From the NCBI GenBank assembly GCA_021397845.1, contig JAHSVC010000040.1, forward strand, positions 716,001-780,000: 64,000 nt of DNA, read 5' to 3'. Both the position numbers and the translations under genes were made by a program. The notes beneath the pieces are model-generated. The model had not been told where the DNA came from. It made no database searches and was given only the letters and a program-made list of their open reading frames with translations. Source of the DNA: Areca catechu (lineage: Eukaryota > Streptophyta > Magnoliopsida > Arecales > Arecaceae). Of this stretch, positions 10,780-22,416 are shown in pieces. Each line of letters opens with the position of its first letter. Position 1 is the stretch's first letter.

Positions 10780-11905
10780 AGAAGTTAAAAGCATATTATC
10801 CTTTTGCCATGACTAAGCTTGTGGTGGTCATTTTGGAGCTAAAAAAGATAGCAACAAAAGTACTCCAATATGGATTCTATTAGCCTAACCTTTTTAAAGA
10901 TATTTATGAATATGTAAAAGTTATGTTAGATGGAAATAAATAGGCTAGATCACAAAGAGAAATATGATGCCTATGAATCCAATCCTGATTGTATAAATTT
11001 TTAATATATGGGGAATTGACTTGATGTGACTGCTTCCAAATTTTTTTGGAAATGAGTATATTTTAGTAGCCATGGATTATGTCTCTAAGTGAGTAGAGGC
11101 AATACCTTGTAAAACTAATGATAGTAAAATTGTTGTGAAATTTTTTAAAGAACATATCTTCTTCTGCTTTGGTATTCCAAGGATAATTATCAGTGACCAC
11201 CAAACACACTTTTGTAACCAATCCTTTGCATCACTGATGAAAAAGTATAATATTATCCATTAGATGGCCACACCCTATCACTCGCAAATAAGTGGGCAAG
11301 TAGAAGTTTTTAATCAGAGGGTCAAATAGATCTTGGAGAAGACTATGACCTCCAATTAAAAGGATTGGTCACCGAAGCTAGTGGATGCACTATGGGCATA
11401 TCGCACTGCCTTCACGACCAACTTAGGAATGTCTCTATATAGACTTGTATTTGGTAAGGCTTGACACTTGCCGATAAAACTAGAATATTGGATGATGTGG
11501 GTCATAAAATAATTGAACATGGATTTAGACACAGCCAAAGGCCAAAGAAAACTACAAGTGGATAAACATGAGGAAATTAAGAACAAAGCATATAAAAATG
11601 CTAAAATTTATAAGGAAAGAATTAAAGCTTTCCATAACTAAGCTATATTTAGAAAATCTTTTACTCATAGATAAAAAGTTCTTTTATATAATTCAAGGCT
11701 TCGCCTATTCCTAGGAAAATTAAAATCTAGATGGATTGGACCATATATAGTGAAAGAAGAAATAATTCTTCATGTATGGAGTCACAAAAATTGAAAATCC
11801 AAGTAATTGTGTCATTTTCAAAGTTAATGAACAATGCCTAAAACCATTCTTGGAATTAGCCATTAAAGAAGTTAGGGAGACTATGACTTTACATGAACTA
11901 GAGTA
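10780..11905 (+). pseudogene. Gypsy integrase (Athila-type, broken)
   Basis: Readable blocks include FFGNEYILVAMDYVSK followed by a stop in place of Trp and then VEAIPCKT; FGIPRIIISDHQTHFCN; a YHSQISGQVEVFNQ block; LVDALWAYRTAFTTNLGMS; and the C-terminal KLKSRWIGPYIVKE segment. These are the catalytic core and GPY/F-like end of gypsy integrase. The second catalytic Asp (SDHQTHF, normally SDxGTHF) remains, and Glu of GQVE is present. The run ends with KEVRETMTLHELE before stop codons at about 11905. Stops (mostly TAG) and frameshifts inactivate it. Confidence 0.75.
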
Positions 11906-12635
11906 AACCATGACATTTAGCTGAAGATATTATACTTACCCTTTTTTGGGAGTCAACCCAAATTTTTATTATTTTGCTAACTTTTGTTTTAGTGATTTTT
12001 ATGGACTCCTTCACACTGTCACTTCTGGCATTACACGATGCATATCTCATCCAGGTTATATCTCTTCTTGTTTCATTTTTCTTTACTCCATTAAGAATAA
12101 TGAAAATTAAATTAGGGGATAAGGAAAAACCTTTTTGAAAAATATTTTTGAAAACACCTTGAAAATTTTGAAAAATATTTTAAAAATTCCTTGAATATTT
12201 TGAAAATACCTTGAAAATTCCTAAAAGTTTTAGTTAGAGAAGATTTTTATAAATCATGTGCCATGAAAGAAATTCTTAAGTAAAATAGACAAGGAAAAGG
12301 TAATAGAGTTAGACATTATTTTCTAATTACTATAGTGAGCAAGGAGTAGACTAGCTAGTCGACTTTTAGCTACCTACTTAGATCACCTAAAGGCTATTAG
12401 CACTTCCATCGCACATGCATACTGATGAGGTAAAGTAGAGATTGGTTGTAAGGTCAATTGAAGATTAAATTATTAAAAAAAAATGATAATTGATATACAT
12501 ACTACTTAAAAAACTTGAATTTGAGGAAAGAGCTACCTATCTAAAAAAAGGGCAAGTTCTAAACATTGATTTCCACCAAGTAACCAGGCACCTTTATCTA
12601 AGTAATCATGATTGTTTATGTCAAAAGGTGGGCAA
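11906..12635 (+). other. Athila-type 3' UTR, no gene recognised
   Basis: No env-like ORF is visible. At 12131-12220 a short unit of the type CCTTGAAAATTTTGAAAA is repeated about four times imperfectly. The remainder is A+T-rich and unassigned. A purine tract (AAAAGGTGGGCAA) at about 12622-12635 is the likely plus-strand primer site. Confidence 0.45.
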
Positions 12636-14650
12636 TGTGAAGATGTCCAATTAAAAAATTAAAAAATAAAAATAAAAATCAGGTAGTGTGAAAGCTATCT
12701 CAATTCATGTATATATAGAAATTGACTGAAGTAGGTGATAAGTGAAGATGTAATTATTCTTTACAAGCTAGTACCGAAATACTAAATTAGCCATTACAAA
12801 CATAAGTACTATAGACTTTTAGATGAATTCTAAGAAAGTTTTTAATAGTTCTAACTATGAAATTTACTTCAAAAACTCAATACCTAGGCAATTATACTAG
12901 CTATTTTTTTAACTTTAATCCTATATCTAATTTTGTAAGGAAGGATCTTAGTAATACATGATTATAAATTAATACTTATATTACATTGCTAAGGGACTAG
13001 CAACGAATAAGTTGTAGGATGAGATAAGTCTATTAAATATCCCAATTTAAACATTAAAATTAATATTAATTAATCTATATTTTTTAAAAATTAATATTTT
13101 TATTAGTATTTTATAGAAAAGAAGTCTATATATAGAAAAAGCTTAATTTTTGAAATCTAATGGTACAAATGACACTGAAATCAGAGTTCAAATGGGTCTA
13201 GAATCAAAGAGAAATCAATTAAATCAAATTTTGCATAAATTTTAAAGTAATTGATCCATCATGGATCAGTTGCTTGGTTTAAAGAAAAGAGAAATGGTCT
13301 ATGGTAGCCATTGTTGATGGTCCACGGCCCTAGTCCATGGACCAACTTCCTCCCCAAGCCATATTCTGCCTCCTCGCTAGAGACGCACCAAAGAAGCCAC
13401 TTGCCACTCGAAGCCGCCAATTCCTCACCGTAACTACCTAGCCACCATCTTTCATTTTTTTCTCCATTCAATCACCCTTCCAACCGATCCCCACCATAGG
13501 CCGCTACCACGATCACCTTCCCCATCGGATGATGCCATCACTACTGACCATCTCTCTCTCCCCTACTTCGGCCATAGCTTCTTGCCATCACTATCGTCAC
13601 CTGCAACCAATTCATCACCATGGTTCCCCTTTTGTTCAACCACCGCTCACCACCAACTACCACCATTCGCCAACTACTATAGTTCATTTGGGACCAGGAG
13701 AAGCTAGGATTCAAGTTTGACTGGGAGGAGTCCTTAGGCATCCAGATTCAGTCTAGAAACTGGTCAAGATTTGATCTGTCTAAGAAGGAAATCATCGATC
13801 ACCCATCAAGTAACATATCGGATGGCTGAGAGCATTTTTCATGATATACAATTGATTCTGACTTAGATTGACTTCAAATTTGATCGGGAGAAAGCACTTG
13901 ACAAGCTCTATAAAAGGAGGACCCCAAGTAATAGTCCAAGCATCAATTTTATAACAAATTTTATTAATTTATTTTCTTGCTTTCTTATTTAGATCAGTAT
14001 ATTAGACTTGGAAAAGAGGGGAATTATGGAGGAGACACTGGTGGCAGTGATGCATGGCTAGACTCCTTCAACCTGGGAAGAACATGAAGCCTGAACCAGG
14101 TTCTATTTCTTCTTTTGTACTCAATTCTTATGCAATAAAAAATCATGCTTTTCTTTTATATATCTTTTGATTTATTATTTTATTATGATTTTGATCTAAC
14201 ATATATGGCCTACACCCTCTATCGATGTATTAGGATCTTCGGATATGGTATGTGCTTAAGAGAGGGAGATCATAGTATGGTGGATTAAATCTCTAATCTT
14301 GTAATTAAATTAGATATTTATACTCTAAATAGGCATGTCATGATCTCTGGATATGGCCTGTACCTGATAAGAGATAAATTATATTAACACTTAATTTGCA
14401 AGTATTATTATTATTATTACATAAAGAAAATAAAATAAATCCTATTTGCATAGTGGATTCATATTCCTAGGTTACTTCTTTTATTTTCTTGAATTAATCA
14501 ATTTAGAATTGCTTTCTTTTAAAACCACTATTCTAATATTTTACAATCCATTTTCTTTGTTTTTCTCCATGAAATAATTATCCTTGATCCTTGAAGATAT
14601 GATCCCTACTCATCCTAGCTATAGAAGTGAATTAGGTTTTATTTTTGACC
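12636..14650 (+). mobile_element. Putative 3' LTR of the Athila-type element
   Basis: The start TGTGAAGATG follows a purine tract. Inside are a TATA box (CTCTATAAAAGG, 13906-13917) and a polyadenylation-like AATAAAA at about 14134, in the right order and spacing for U3-R-U5. A G+C-richer block at 13300-13720 (short open frames on both strands) contrasts with the A+T-rich flanks. The right end is set only by the start of Tat LTR-like sequence. The 5' LTR is not in the window, so both edges are tentative. Confidence 0.45.
13906..13917 (+). promoter_or_regulatory. TATA box in the Athila-type LTR
   Basis: CTCTATAAAAGG, a good plant TATA match, about 220 bases before an AATAAAA signal. It fits the promoter of a gypsy LTR. 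Confidence 0.5.
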
Positions 14651-14659
14651 CCCTACGAT

Positions 14660-15250
14660 AGCGATCATATTCCTTCATGCATATCCACCTGGTACTTACT
14701 CGGCTCTGACTAACTCCAAACTTAGTTGAGTACATTAGAGTATGATGTCAAGGTCCCTTCTCCCTCGATAATGGACAAGTCATCCTAATATTTAGAGTCC
14801 ATGATACCAGAGTAAGTGGTAGTGCCTGATCCCAGCTATCCCAGTAGTAATCATGGCAGACAAGGTTATGGGAGCCAAGATCCCAATAGATGCCTCCATC
14901 CTAATAAAAAGATGATAACAAAAAAGATTTTAAAGGATAAGATCTCAATATCCTACTGGAATTCTATTACACATGTCAGAGGAGGCCATCTCCCAAACAA
15001 TATTCTATTACTTCGCATAACTATATAAATTGGTAGGAGGGGATTCTTGATAAGGTAACACACTCACCCCTGTTTCACACTCAGTCTCTCTCTTGGCTCT
15101 CAATTCTAATTACTATAGCCATCTCATCCTCCATACTAACTTAAGCATCAAAGGGTTTCCCATTGATTACCATAGTCAAGGGACTGTTCTTATAGGTCTC
15201 CATAGTGGAGCCCCAGGAGTAACTCTCCATCCTTATCAGAGAAGACTAGA
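14660..15250 (+). mobile_element. Tat-type 5' LTR (edges approximate)
   Basis: A TATA box CTATATAAAT at 15021-15030 is followed by GGTAGGAGGGGATTC, a CACACTC...CAGTCTCTCTCTTGGCTCTC stretch and ACTTAAGCATCAAAGGG. This is the decayed form (C to T, G to A) of the common Tat LTR run ending ACTTGAGCGTCGGAGGG. Transcription would start about 30 bases after the TATA box and run into gag. The 5' edge and the PBS were not located. Confidence 0.55.
15021..15030 (+). promoter_or_regulatory. TATA box of the Tat-type LTR
   Basis: CTATATAAAT lies in the expected place upstream of the CTCTCTC-rich leader and the GCATCAAAGGG block of the Tat LTR. Confidence 0.5.
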
Positions 15251-16900
15251 AGACCCTTAGGCTCTGCCATAGCCCAACGATGGATGATTTGCCAGCAATG
15301 GATTGGCATGCCAAAAAGGGAGAAGCAAACATCATATTCCTAGAGCTTCAACCCATGGGGGTGACCATGTGTGTGCAAGATGCCTTTACTAGTCACATCA
15401 GCCACTCTCCTTGCTGTGACATCCATCGCTGGTGACCTAACAGGACTGCCATGACCTTGATGTAGTAGGTCTAGACACTAGTCTCGATGGTGTAGAATTT
15501 GTAGCAGTAGCCTACATCAGGTAGCAACAACAAGAGATCCTAGCTGGTCCCACTAATGCTACTCATCCCAGCCACCGATCACCTCAATAGAAATCTTCCC
15601 ACTGATGGACTTTCCATCCTTCGTGGTCCTTTTCATCCTACCGAGCAAGCCATCGATCCCCTCATAGGAGGTCCTCCCATCAATGGACTATCCCATACTT
15701 GAGATCTCCAACATCGCACCAAGCAAGCCCCCAATAGAAGGAGAGATGACTCAGGAAAGAGCCAAAGTAGGAGAAGCACCCTTGATATTGAACCAAGTCA
15801 TCATCTGAGTCTGCTATGAGGAATTTACCAATGAGGCTATTTGGTGACTAGCTGAATAATGCTTGGATAACTATATTATAAGCTGTGCAAGATCAACCAT
15901 TGACTTACCGATCTTTAGGAGGGAGCTGAGACCCGACCCGAGTTCAGTACTTGTCCCCTCTTTTTGGCCACATTCTGAAGGAACCGTCCTTAGTTGGTTC
16001 AAGATTCCCTGCTAAAGTCCTACGGTGGCATCTCTAACCCTCTATATCATCTCAAGAACTACAAGTCTCTCATGAGATTCAAGGCACCTTTGATATCCTA
16101 TTCTATATCACCTTACCAGCCACTCTTCATAAGATGCCTAAGCATAGTATTCCCGACTCGAGCCAAAGAGCATTGACTCCTTCAAGTAGCTGGAAAAAAG
16201 TTCGTGGCATACTTCAATACTAGTCGAAAGATGTTGTGAAATAGCCTCTCCTCCATTTGCCAATAAGATGAAAAATTTTGAAAGATTATGTGGCCCAATT
16301 CAAGGTGGCATTAGAATTCTATCATCTAGAAGAGTCCATGGCCAATGTAGCCCTGAAGAGAAGATTCCATACCTCCTGCTTCATTTTCTCACTAGATAAG
16401 ACTTCCACTATGTTTTATTCAAAAATGTTGGCCTGCACACAAAAGTATATTTATACAGATGAGGGAGCTCTTGCTTGGTGATAGATCGATGAGAAGCCGA
16501 AGAAGAAGCAAGCCTGAAGAGAGCCCAATGGAGTCCAATGGAGAGGTCCAACTCATCCCACCAATAGAGTCCCAAGCCAAGGAGCCCTGCCTATAATTTT
16601 AGTAACTGCATCTCTCCTCATCCCTAGATCTAAAATTCTCATGAAGATTGAAGAAGAGGAGTATCTATGAAGGCCCTATCCAATGAAACATTTAATCTCA
16701 CGTAACAAAAAGCAAGTACTACTACTTCTACGAAGACTATGGCCATAATATCAAAGACTATTTCTAACTAAAGAAGGAAATTGAAGATCTTGTTCGATGT
16801 GGCTATCTCAAAAAGTATGTCCATGGTGGAGCAATTTAGCATGATGCCTAGAACCCTGTCTCATAGCAAACTCAAGCTAATATTGACAATCAATCGATAG
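15250..16900 (+). pseudogene. Tat-type gag (broken)
   Basis: Recognisable fragments: a YNPLYHLKNYKSLM-like block around 16030, KDYVAQFKVALEFYHLEESM and ALKRRFHTSCF (about 16278-16380), then KPKKKQA and, near 16720-16830, a decayed EDYGHNIKDYF / LKKEIEDLVRCGYLKKYV segment. The last matches the zinc-knuckle-like region of Tat gag (HDTEDC followed by LKKQIEELI), in which the Cys codons are lost. Frames change repeatedly and stops are many. The part before 16000 is hard to read. Confidence 0.65.
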
Positions 16901-16959
16901 AGGGACAAGTCAATATAATCTCCTGGAAGGTAGAGCACTCTCCAAAGTGGCTGAGGAGA

Positions 16960-17440
16960 GAGGAGAGAGAAGAAAATATAATCTCTTTTTCTAATAAGGA
17001 TTTAGTGGGCTTCACAATCCCTATGATGATGCTATTGTCATCTCTATAATAATAGAAAAATATGATGTACAAAGAATCTTAATAGATAATGAAAGCTTTT
17101 GACATCTTATTTTGTGATGCTTTTATCTGAGTGAATTTATCTAACAACTAATTGAGATAGGTATCTACACCCTTGGTTGGCTTCTCCAAAAATATGGTTG
17201 AGGACAAAGGAGAAATAACTCTTATTACTATTGGAACTCCACCCTAATTAAGCATTATCTTCCTCACCTTCACTATTTCTCGGGTTCCTTTAGTGTACAA
17301 CATCATCCTCGGGTAGCCAGGGTTAAACAAGCTAGATGCAATTATCTTGACCAAATATCTTCTTGTTTGATTCCCGACAAGGAATGGAGTCAGTGAAATG
17401 CATGGAGACTAGCAGATAGTCCAGCAGTGCTTCATGATGG
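16960..17440 (+). pseudogene. Tat-type aspartic protease (broken)
   Basis: Readable parts: an FSNKDLVGFTIP block (about 16990), then a segment equivalent to ILVDNGSSADILF whose core appears as IMKAFDILFCDAFI (the DNGSS catalytic turn is destroyed), STPLVGFSKNMVEDKGEI, VPLVYNIILG, PGLNKLDAII and a FPTRNGVSEMHGD block. This order is diagnostic of Tat/Retand protease. The loss of the catalytic Asp-Asn-Gly region makes it inactive. Confidence 0.7.
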
Positions 17441-17689
17441 CACCCAAAATGCAAAAAGCTAGTGGAATGCTGGCCACTAAGCAACTGAACCAGAAAAAGC
17501 CTAAGAAATGGAGAGAACCAACTAAGCAATTACTCTCTTTTCTACTGAAGGATGATCCAACAAAGACTATGCAAATCTTAACTCTTCTATCAAAAGAGAT
17601 TGGGATCGACTATTGGAGTTCTTATAGTGAAATGCAAACATTTTTACTTGGTTGGCTTCAGATATACTAGGGATTCCTTTAGAGGTCAT

Positions 17690-18960
17690 CACTTATAAAC
17701 TGAATATCAACCCAATTTACAAATCGATCCAGCAAAAGAAAAGGAATTTTGCTCCAAAAAGATAAAAGGCCATTGACGAAGAAGTAAACAAACTTATGAT
17801 AATTGGATTCATTTGATAGGCTTATTATCTTGATTGGCTGGTAAATATCATCATGATCAATAAAGTTAATGAAAAGTGATAAATTTTGCATCGTCTATGC
17901 TAATCTCAATAAGGCATGACCAAAGGATAGCATTCCATTATTGAAGATCGATAAGCTAGTCGATGCTACTTCCAGATATAAGTTACTCAGCTTCATGGAC
18001 ACCTTCTCGGGATACAACCAAATAAAGATAGCTTCCAAGGATGAGGAGAATACTACCTTCATAATTAACAAATGATTTATTGTTAAAAGTAATGTCTTTT
18101 GATTTGAAAAATACAGGAGCACATATCAATAACTAATCAATAAGATCTTCAAAGATTAAATTGATCAAAACATAGATATCTATGTCGATAACATGCTTGT
18201 CAAGAGCTTCAAATCGACCACATCACAAACTGAGGAAGCCTTCAATGCCTTTTGTCAGTATCAAATAAAGTTGAATCCGAGCAAGAGCACTTTCAGTATC
18301 ATAGATAGCAAGTTCATCAGATTCATAGTTACCATGTAAGGTATTGAGACAAATTCGAAGAAAATCTAGGCCATTCTCGGCATGTGGCATCCAACCTCCA
18401 AGAAAAAAGTGTAGCAGCTTACTAGATGCATTACCAATCTCAATCGATTTATCTCAAGATCGGCTGAATGGTACTTGCCATTCTTCAAGATCCTATGATA
18501 AATGCATGGCTTCAATATGAAGGAGGAATAAAAGTAAGCATTTAAGGAGTTGAAGAAGTTTCTTAGATCTCCACCCTTGCTTTCAAAGCCAAAAGTTGGA
18601 GAGGAGCTCTAACTATACCTTGCTACATCTCTAGAAATAACAGCTCCATACTTGTTCAAGAGGATGATAAAGAGATCTAAAAATTCATCTACTATACTAG
18701 CCGAGTGCTCTATGATATAGAGACTAAGTATTCTAAACTCAGGATTATCTCAGCATAGTGTCTCAGGCCTTACTTCCAAGTACATTCAATTATTATTCTA
18801 ACTGACCAACCACTTAAGGCTATCTTGCAATAGCCTGACACCTCTGAGAGGATGGTCAAATGGGCGATCAAGCTCAACAAATTTGACATCTCATACCATC
18901 CAAGGTCATCCATGAAGGCTCAAGTCATAGTTGACTTTCTTATGGAGTTCATATGATCGG
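17690..18960 (+). pseudogene. Tat-type reverse transcriptase (broken)
   Basis: Begins with ITYKLNINPIYKSIQQKKRNF, then EEVNKLMIIGFI, then a block equivalent to YTNLNKACPKDSIPLLKID (about 17895-17950), LVDATSRYKLLSFMDTFSGY and NQIKIASKDEENTTF. The thumb/connection continues to about 18560 (RFISRSAEWYLPFFKIL-like) and the tether to 18960. The catalytic box (about 18175) reads IDIYVDNML, with Asn replacing the second Asp, and frames change around 18060-18130. Inactive. Confidence 0.7.
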
Positions 18961-19007
18961 ATGACAAACTTGAGAAAATACCTGTTGACCAACCTGCTGA
19001 GTGACCA

Positions 19008-19520
19008 GATCTAGGGATGACCTGGATTCTTCATGTGGATGGAGCTTTAAACTTCCAAGGGTGTGCAGCTGGACTCATTCTCACAAACTTGAAAGGAGTG
19101 ATCATCGAGTATGCTTTATGCTTTTCGTTCAAAGTGACCAACAACCAAGTTGAGTATAAAGCTTTTGGCTGGTATAAAGCTCACAAAGCAACTTGGAGTA
19201 GAAAGTCTAAGGGTCTTCACCAAAAAGTCTAAGGATCTTCACCGACTCCCAGTTAGCAGCCAATCAAGCAATGGATAAATATGAAGTTTGGGATCCAATA
19301 TGCCAAGTACTTTGACAAAGTATGGGCCCAACATTGGCTTTCAAATACTTTGGTATTTTTCACATCCCCAGTTTGAGAATGCTAGGGCAAATGCTCTCTC
19401 TTGACTAGCAACTTTAGCGGACAACTTCCTGAGTCAGATTTATATCGAGTACTTGGAAGCCTCAAATATTGACAAAATTGAGGAAGTCCAACAAGTCGAC
19501 CATGAGCCAAGTTGGATGGA
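19008..19520 (+). pseudogene. Tat-type RNase H (broken)
   Basis: WILHVDGALNFQGCAAGLIL, then LKGVIIEYALCFSFKVTNNQ and VEYKAF, is the plant-like RNase H that marks Tat/Retand elements. The catalytic D (HVDGA) and E (NQVEYKA) are still visible, but a frame change near 19165 and later stops remove the second half, which can be followed in pieces (DSQLAANQA, ENARANALS) up to about 19500. A part of the pol pseudogene, not a separate gene. Confidence 0.7.
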
Positions 19521-19699
19521 TCCTTTTATCAAGTTCTGACCAAAGGCACCCTTCTCGACAATCCCTCAAAGTTCAAAAAATTTAAATAGAAAGCTTCTCA
19601 ATTCATGCTGATGTATGAACAACTCTATAAAAGATCTCTCATTTTCATTACTCAAGTGCCTATAACCGATCAAAGCCGATGTGCTTTGGAAGATTTATG

Positions 19700-20710
19700 A
19701 AGGAATCTGTAAGAACATCTAGGGATAGATCCTTAGTCTATAAAACTTTAAGATAGGGGTATTACTAGCTCACCATACAAGAAGATGCCATAAGCTTGTT
19801 CGAAAGTCTAATCAATGTTAGCACTACACCAACATCTAGTGGCAACCTGCTAGCCAATTGGCTTAGCTCTCTTCTTCCCGGTCTTTGTTTAATGGGAATG
19901 GATATATTAAGTCCATTTCTCCTGGTAATAGGTTAGCAAAAGCTTTTTATTGTTCCATCGATTACTTTACCAAATAGATAAAGATAGAACCTTTAGCATA
20001 CATCATGGAGAGCAAAGTCAAGAAGTTCTTCTAGAAGTCAATCAAGGGCTTTTCCATACCATCATTATTGATAATGACCAACAATTTGACAATCGAGTAT
20101 TCAAGGACTTTTGTGACACATCCATATCCAATACTGGTTTATGTTTATTGGGCATTCTTAGTCAAATGGGGAGCCAGAAGTCACAAATCAAAAAACTTTC
20201 AAGGGCTCAAGACCAAGTTGGACAAAGTCGAAGGTAGATGGATGGATGAACTATCCAAGCTACTATGGGCATACTATATGACTCCTTGGACATCAACTAA
20301 TGAGACTCCCTTCAACTTGGCCTTCGGTACCAAAGCAGTGATCCTAGTAGAGATGGACTCCCGACCATAAGGATCGAGTACTTCAATAAGTCAAGCAACT
20401 TGAGCCGACTAAGAGCCAACCTTGACCTATTGGAGCAGACTCGGAATCAGGCCAACCTACAGATGGCAATGTATTGATAATGAGTTGCTCGGTACTACAA
20501 CTCTCGAGTAGGGTCGAAGACTTTTTACTCAAAAGATCTTACACTACGACGTGTGGAAGTCTTAAGACCCACAAAGCAAGGCAAGCAATCTCCAAACTAG
20601 AAAGGACCTTATTGGATAATTGAAGCCCTTCAGTGAGGAGCTTATTAGGTCAAAAATCTTAATGGAACTCTAATTTCTCATACTTGAATGCCAAAAATCT
20701 TCGAATGTAT
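19700..20710 (+). pseudogene. Tat-type integrase (broken)
   Basis: Blocks: CHKLVRKSNQC (HHCC zinc region), YFTK followed by a stop where Trp is usual and then IKIEPLA, GRWMDELSKLLWAYYMTPW, STNETPFNLAFGTKAVI, and a C-terminal GPYWIIEA-like segment near 20605. These give gypsy integrase. The second catalytic Asp is expected near 20070, where the text reads IDNDQQFDN; the third catalytic region (normally PQxNGQ.E) is eroded. The pseudogene ends about 60 bases before the 3' UTR repeats. Confidence 0.7.
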
Positions 20711-20796
20711 TACCAATGATGTAACAATTCACATTCAATAACATAAAGAATTTTTTTTTGGTAATATTTCTAGAGATCCCATCTTGATTTTCCAGT

Positions 20797-20848
20797 CATC
20801 CAACACCATGTTAAAGCTTGATCATCCGACACCATGTTAAAGCTTGAT
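20797..20848 (+). repeat. 26-bp tandem duplication in the Tat 3' UTR
   Basis: Two adjacent 26-bp units (20797-20822 and 20823-20848) differ by one base; each ends CACCATGTTAAAGCTTGAT. Confidence 0.9.
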
Positions 20849-20889
20849 GGGTCCTCCGGTCGCCCACACTTGATCAAAGAAGATGACTG

Positions 20890-21098
20890 GCTCACAACCT
20901 CCATCTTGGATCTCATTCCTATCCGATCAATTGATATTTAATTGAAGAAAATAACTAGCTCACAACCTCCATCTTAGGTCTCACTCCCATCTGATTGATT
21001 AATATGTTGTCAAAAAATATGGCTAGCTCATAACTTCCAACATGGATTTCACCCCACCTCATTCAGGTTTCACTACCATCTTATTTGAGTTTTGCTGC
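20890..21098 (+). repeat. Short CCATCT-type repeats of the Tat 3' UTR, left block
   Basis: Two longer imperfect units (CTCACAACCTCCATCTT...GGTCTCA) are followed by shorter units of the form TCATTCAGGTTTCACTACCATC. The same short unit continues at 31561 after element B, showing that B split one repeat block. Confidence 0.75.
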
Positions 21099-22358
21099 TA
21101 TTGGTCCTAAGGACTGATTTTGATGAACAACAAAATATTAAGTATTAATATTAATAATAAACTACAAAGGTTAATGTTTAAAGAAGAGTTAAGGATTACC
21201 ATGATCAATTCAAATCATAAATTTTGAATGCCAAAAAGTATTGAAAAGCCAATTTATTTTATGAAAAATAGTGTTGGGAGTAAAATCATAAAACTTTTGG
21301 AAAAATCAAGTTTTAGCCATGTATTGGAAGAGTTTCTGCTTGGCATTGCAATTTCAACTGGCACGCTCCGAGCTGACTTGGATATAATTTTTTGGAGGCT
21401 GATCTTTAAATGATTTAAATAATACTTGAGCCGACTCGAATGAAATTTGAACTGACTCAATAGAACTAGACTGACTCAACAATGGATAATAGAAAGCTAG
21501 TTTTTGAAGAAAGAAGTCTAAGCCAACTCGGAAGTGATCCAAGTCGACTTGATAATTATCTAAGTCAACTCAAGGATTGTTAATAAGCATAACGACTAGT
21601 TCTGTAAAAAGTTCAAAATGATCCAATCTTATTTTTAATGGATATATTTTCTTTTTCAATGGTTAGAAATAACTAGTTTGACCTTGGAAAGCTTTTAAAG
21701 GCTACAAACTCATTAAAAATACCAACAATCCATCAATCAAATAGAGAATATTCCAAAGTCATCAAGAATATCAAGAAAAGTCAAAAGCCTTGATTTAAGA
21801 GCTCATATTTTTAACAACCTAAAGTTATTCCATTAATCATTAGCTTCTTAGCAAGGAGACAAGCATTGAAGCTTCCAAAGATTTGTGTATCTCCTTCTTA
21901 TGTATATAAGTTCTATTTTTGCTCTTTTTAAGGAGTTTTCTTATACTTAACACTATTCTTTATATTTTTCTTTTTGCTTACTTCGATTGGATCTGAAGTT
22001 AGCCATTCTTTGAACCAGGATTGACTTGTAAGATTTTAATTATGAGCCCAAAAAAATAATCAATATAGAGTTTTAGTTTGTGAGCCCAAAAAATGAATCA
22101 GCTATAATCTTTGAAGAAGATTATAATAAAAATCTTCAAGGAAAGGCTTGGGGAGTGGTCGTAGGTACTAGAAGCACCGAACCACTATAAAATTTGCCTA
22201 TATTTATAATTGCTTCCTTGTCTATTTGCTTTACTTTCAGCAATTTAATTTCTACACATAGTTTTGCTCATCTACATTTCACATGCAGCATCATACTTAG
22301 GTTTTAATTTTTGAAAAATCCAATTCACCTCCTCTCTTGGTTATTTAGCTAGGCAACA
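21099..22358 (+). mobile_element. 5' LTR of element B
   Basis: Begins TATTGGTCCTAAGG (TG of the canonical terminus mutated to TA) and ends TAGGCAACA. It shares long stretches with 30278-31560, including GAGCCGACTCGAATGAAATTTG, ACCATGATCAATTC-like sequence and the GCACCGAACCACTATAAA stretch. Contains GAGCCGACTC and ACTGACTC motif copies at 21428-21560. Confidence 0.85.
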
Positions 22359-22360
22359 AG

Positions 22361-22372
22361 TGGTATTAGAGC
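22361..22372 (+). other. Primer binding site of element B (tRNA-iMet)
   Basis: TGGTATTAGAGC lies two bases (AG) after the 5' LTR end and differs by one base (C to T) from TGGTATCAGAGC, the complement of the 3' end of plant initiator-Met tRNA. Element C has the same two-base spacer. Confidence 0.9.
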
Positions 22373-22416
22373 TTGGTATTAGCTACATTTGATCAAATGA
22401 TCAAGAAAAAGATTAA

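Larger units (their letters stand above)
6410..14650 (+). mobile_element. Decayed Athila-type Ty3/gypsy retrotransposon
   Basis: Order on the plus strand is gag, protease, reverse transcriptase, RNase H, integrase, 3' UTR and a putative 3' LTR, the Ty3/gypsy order (integrase last). Gag and protease segments have the wording typical of the Athila lineage. Copia element A abuts its left side and probably replaced or separated its 5' LTR. All coding parts are broken by stops and frameshifts. The right boundary with the next gypsy element is approximate. Confidence 0.75.
14660..21098 (+). mobile_element. Tat/Retand-type Ty3/gypsy retrotransposon, 5' portion
   Basis: Contains 5' LTR-like sequence, gag, protease, reverse transcriptase, RNase H, integrase and the beginning of a repeat-bearing 3' UTR. 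Gag end, protease, RNase H and integrase wording is that of the Tat/Retand clade. The element is interrupted at 21098/21099 by copia element B and continues at 31561. All genes are pseudogenised. The left boundary with the Athila-type LTR is approximate. Confidence 0.75.

Noticed and set aside
13259..13741. Open frames on both strands in a G+C-richer block
   Set aside because: They lie inside the putative Athila-type LTR, overlap each other and contain no conserved motif.
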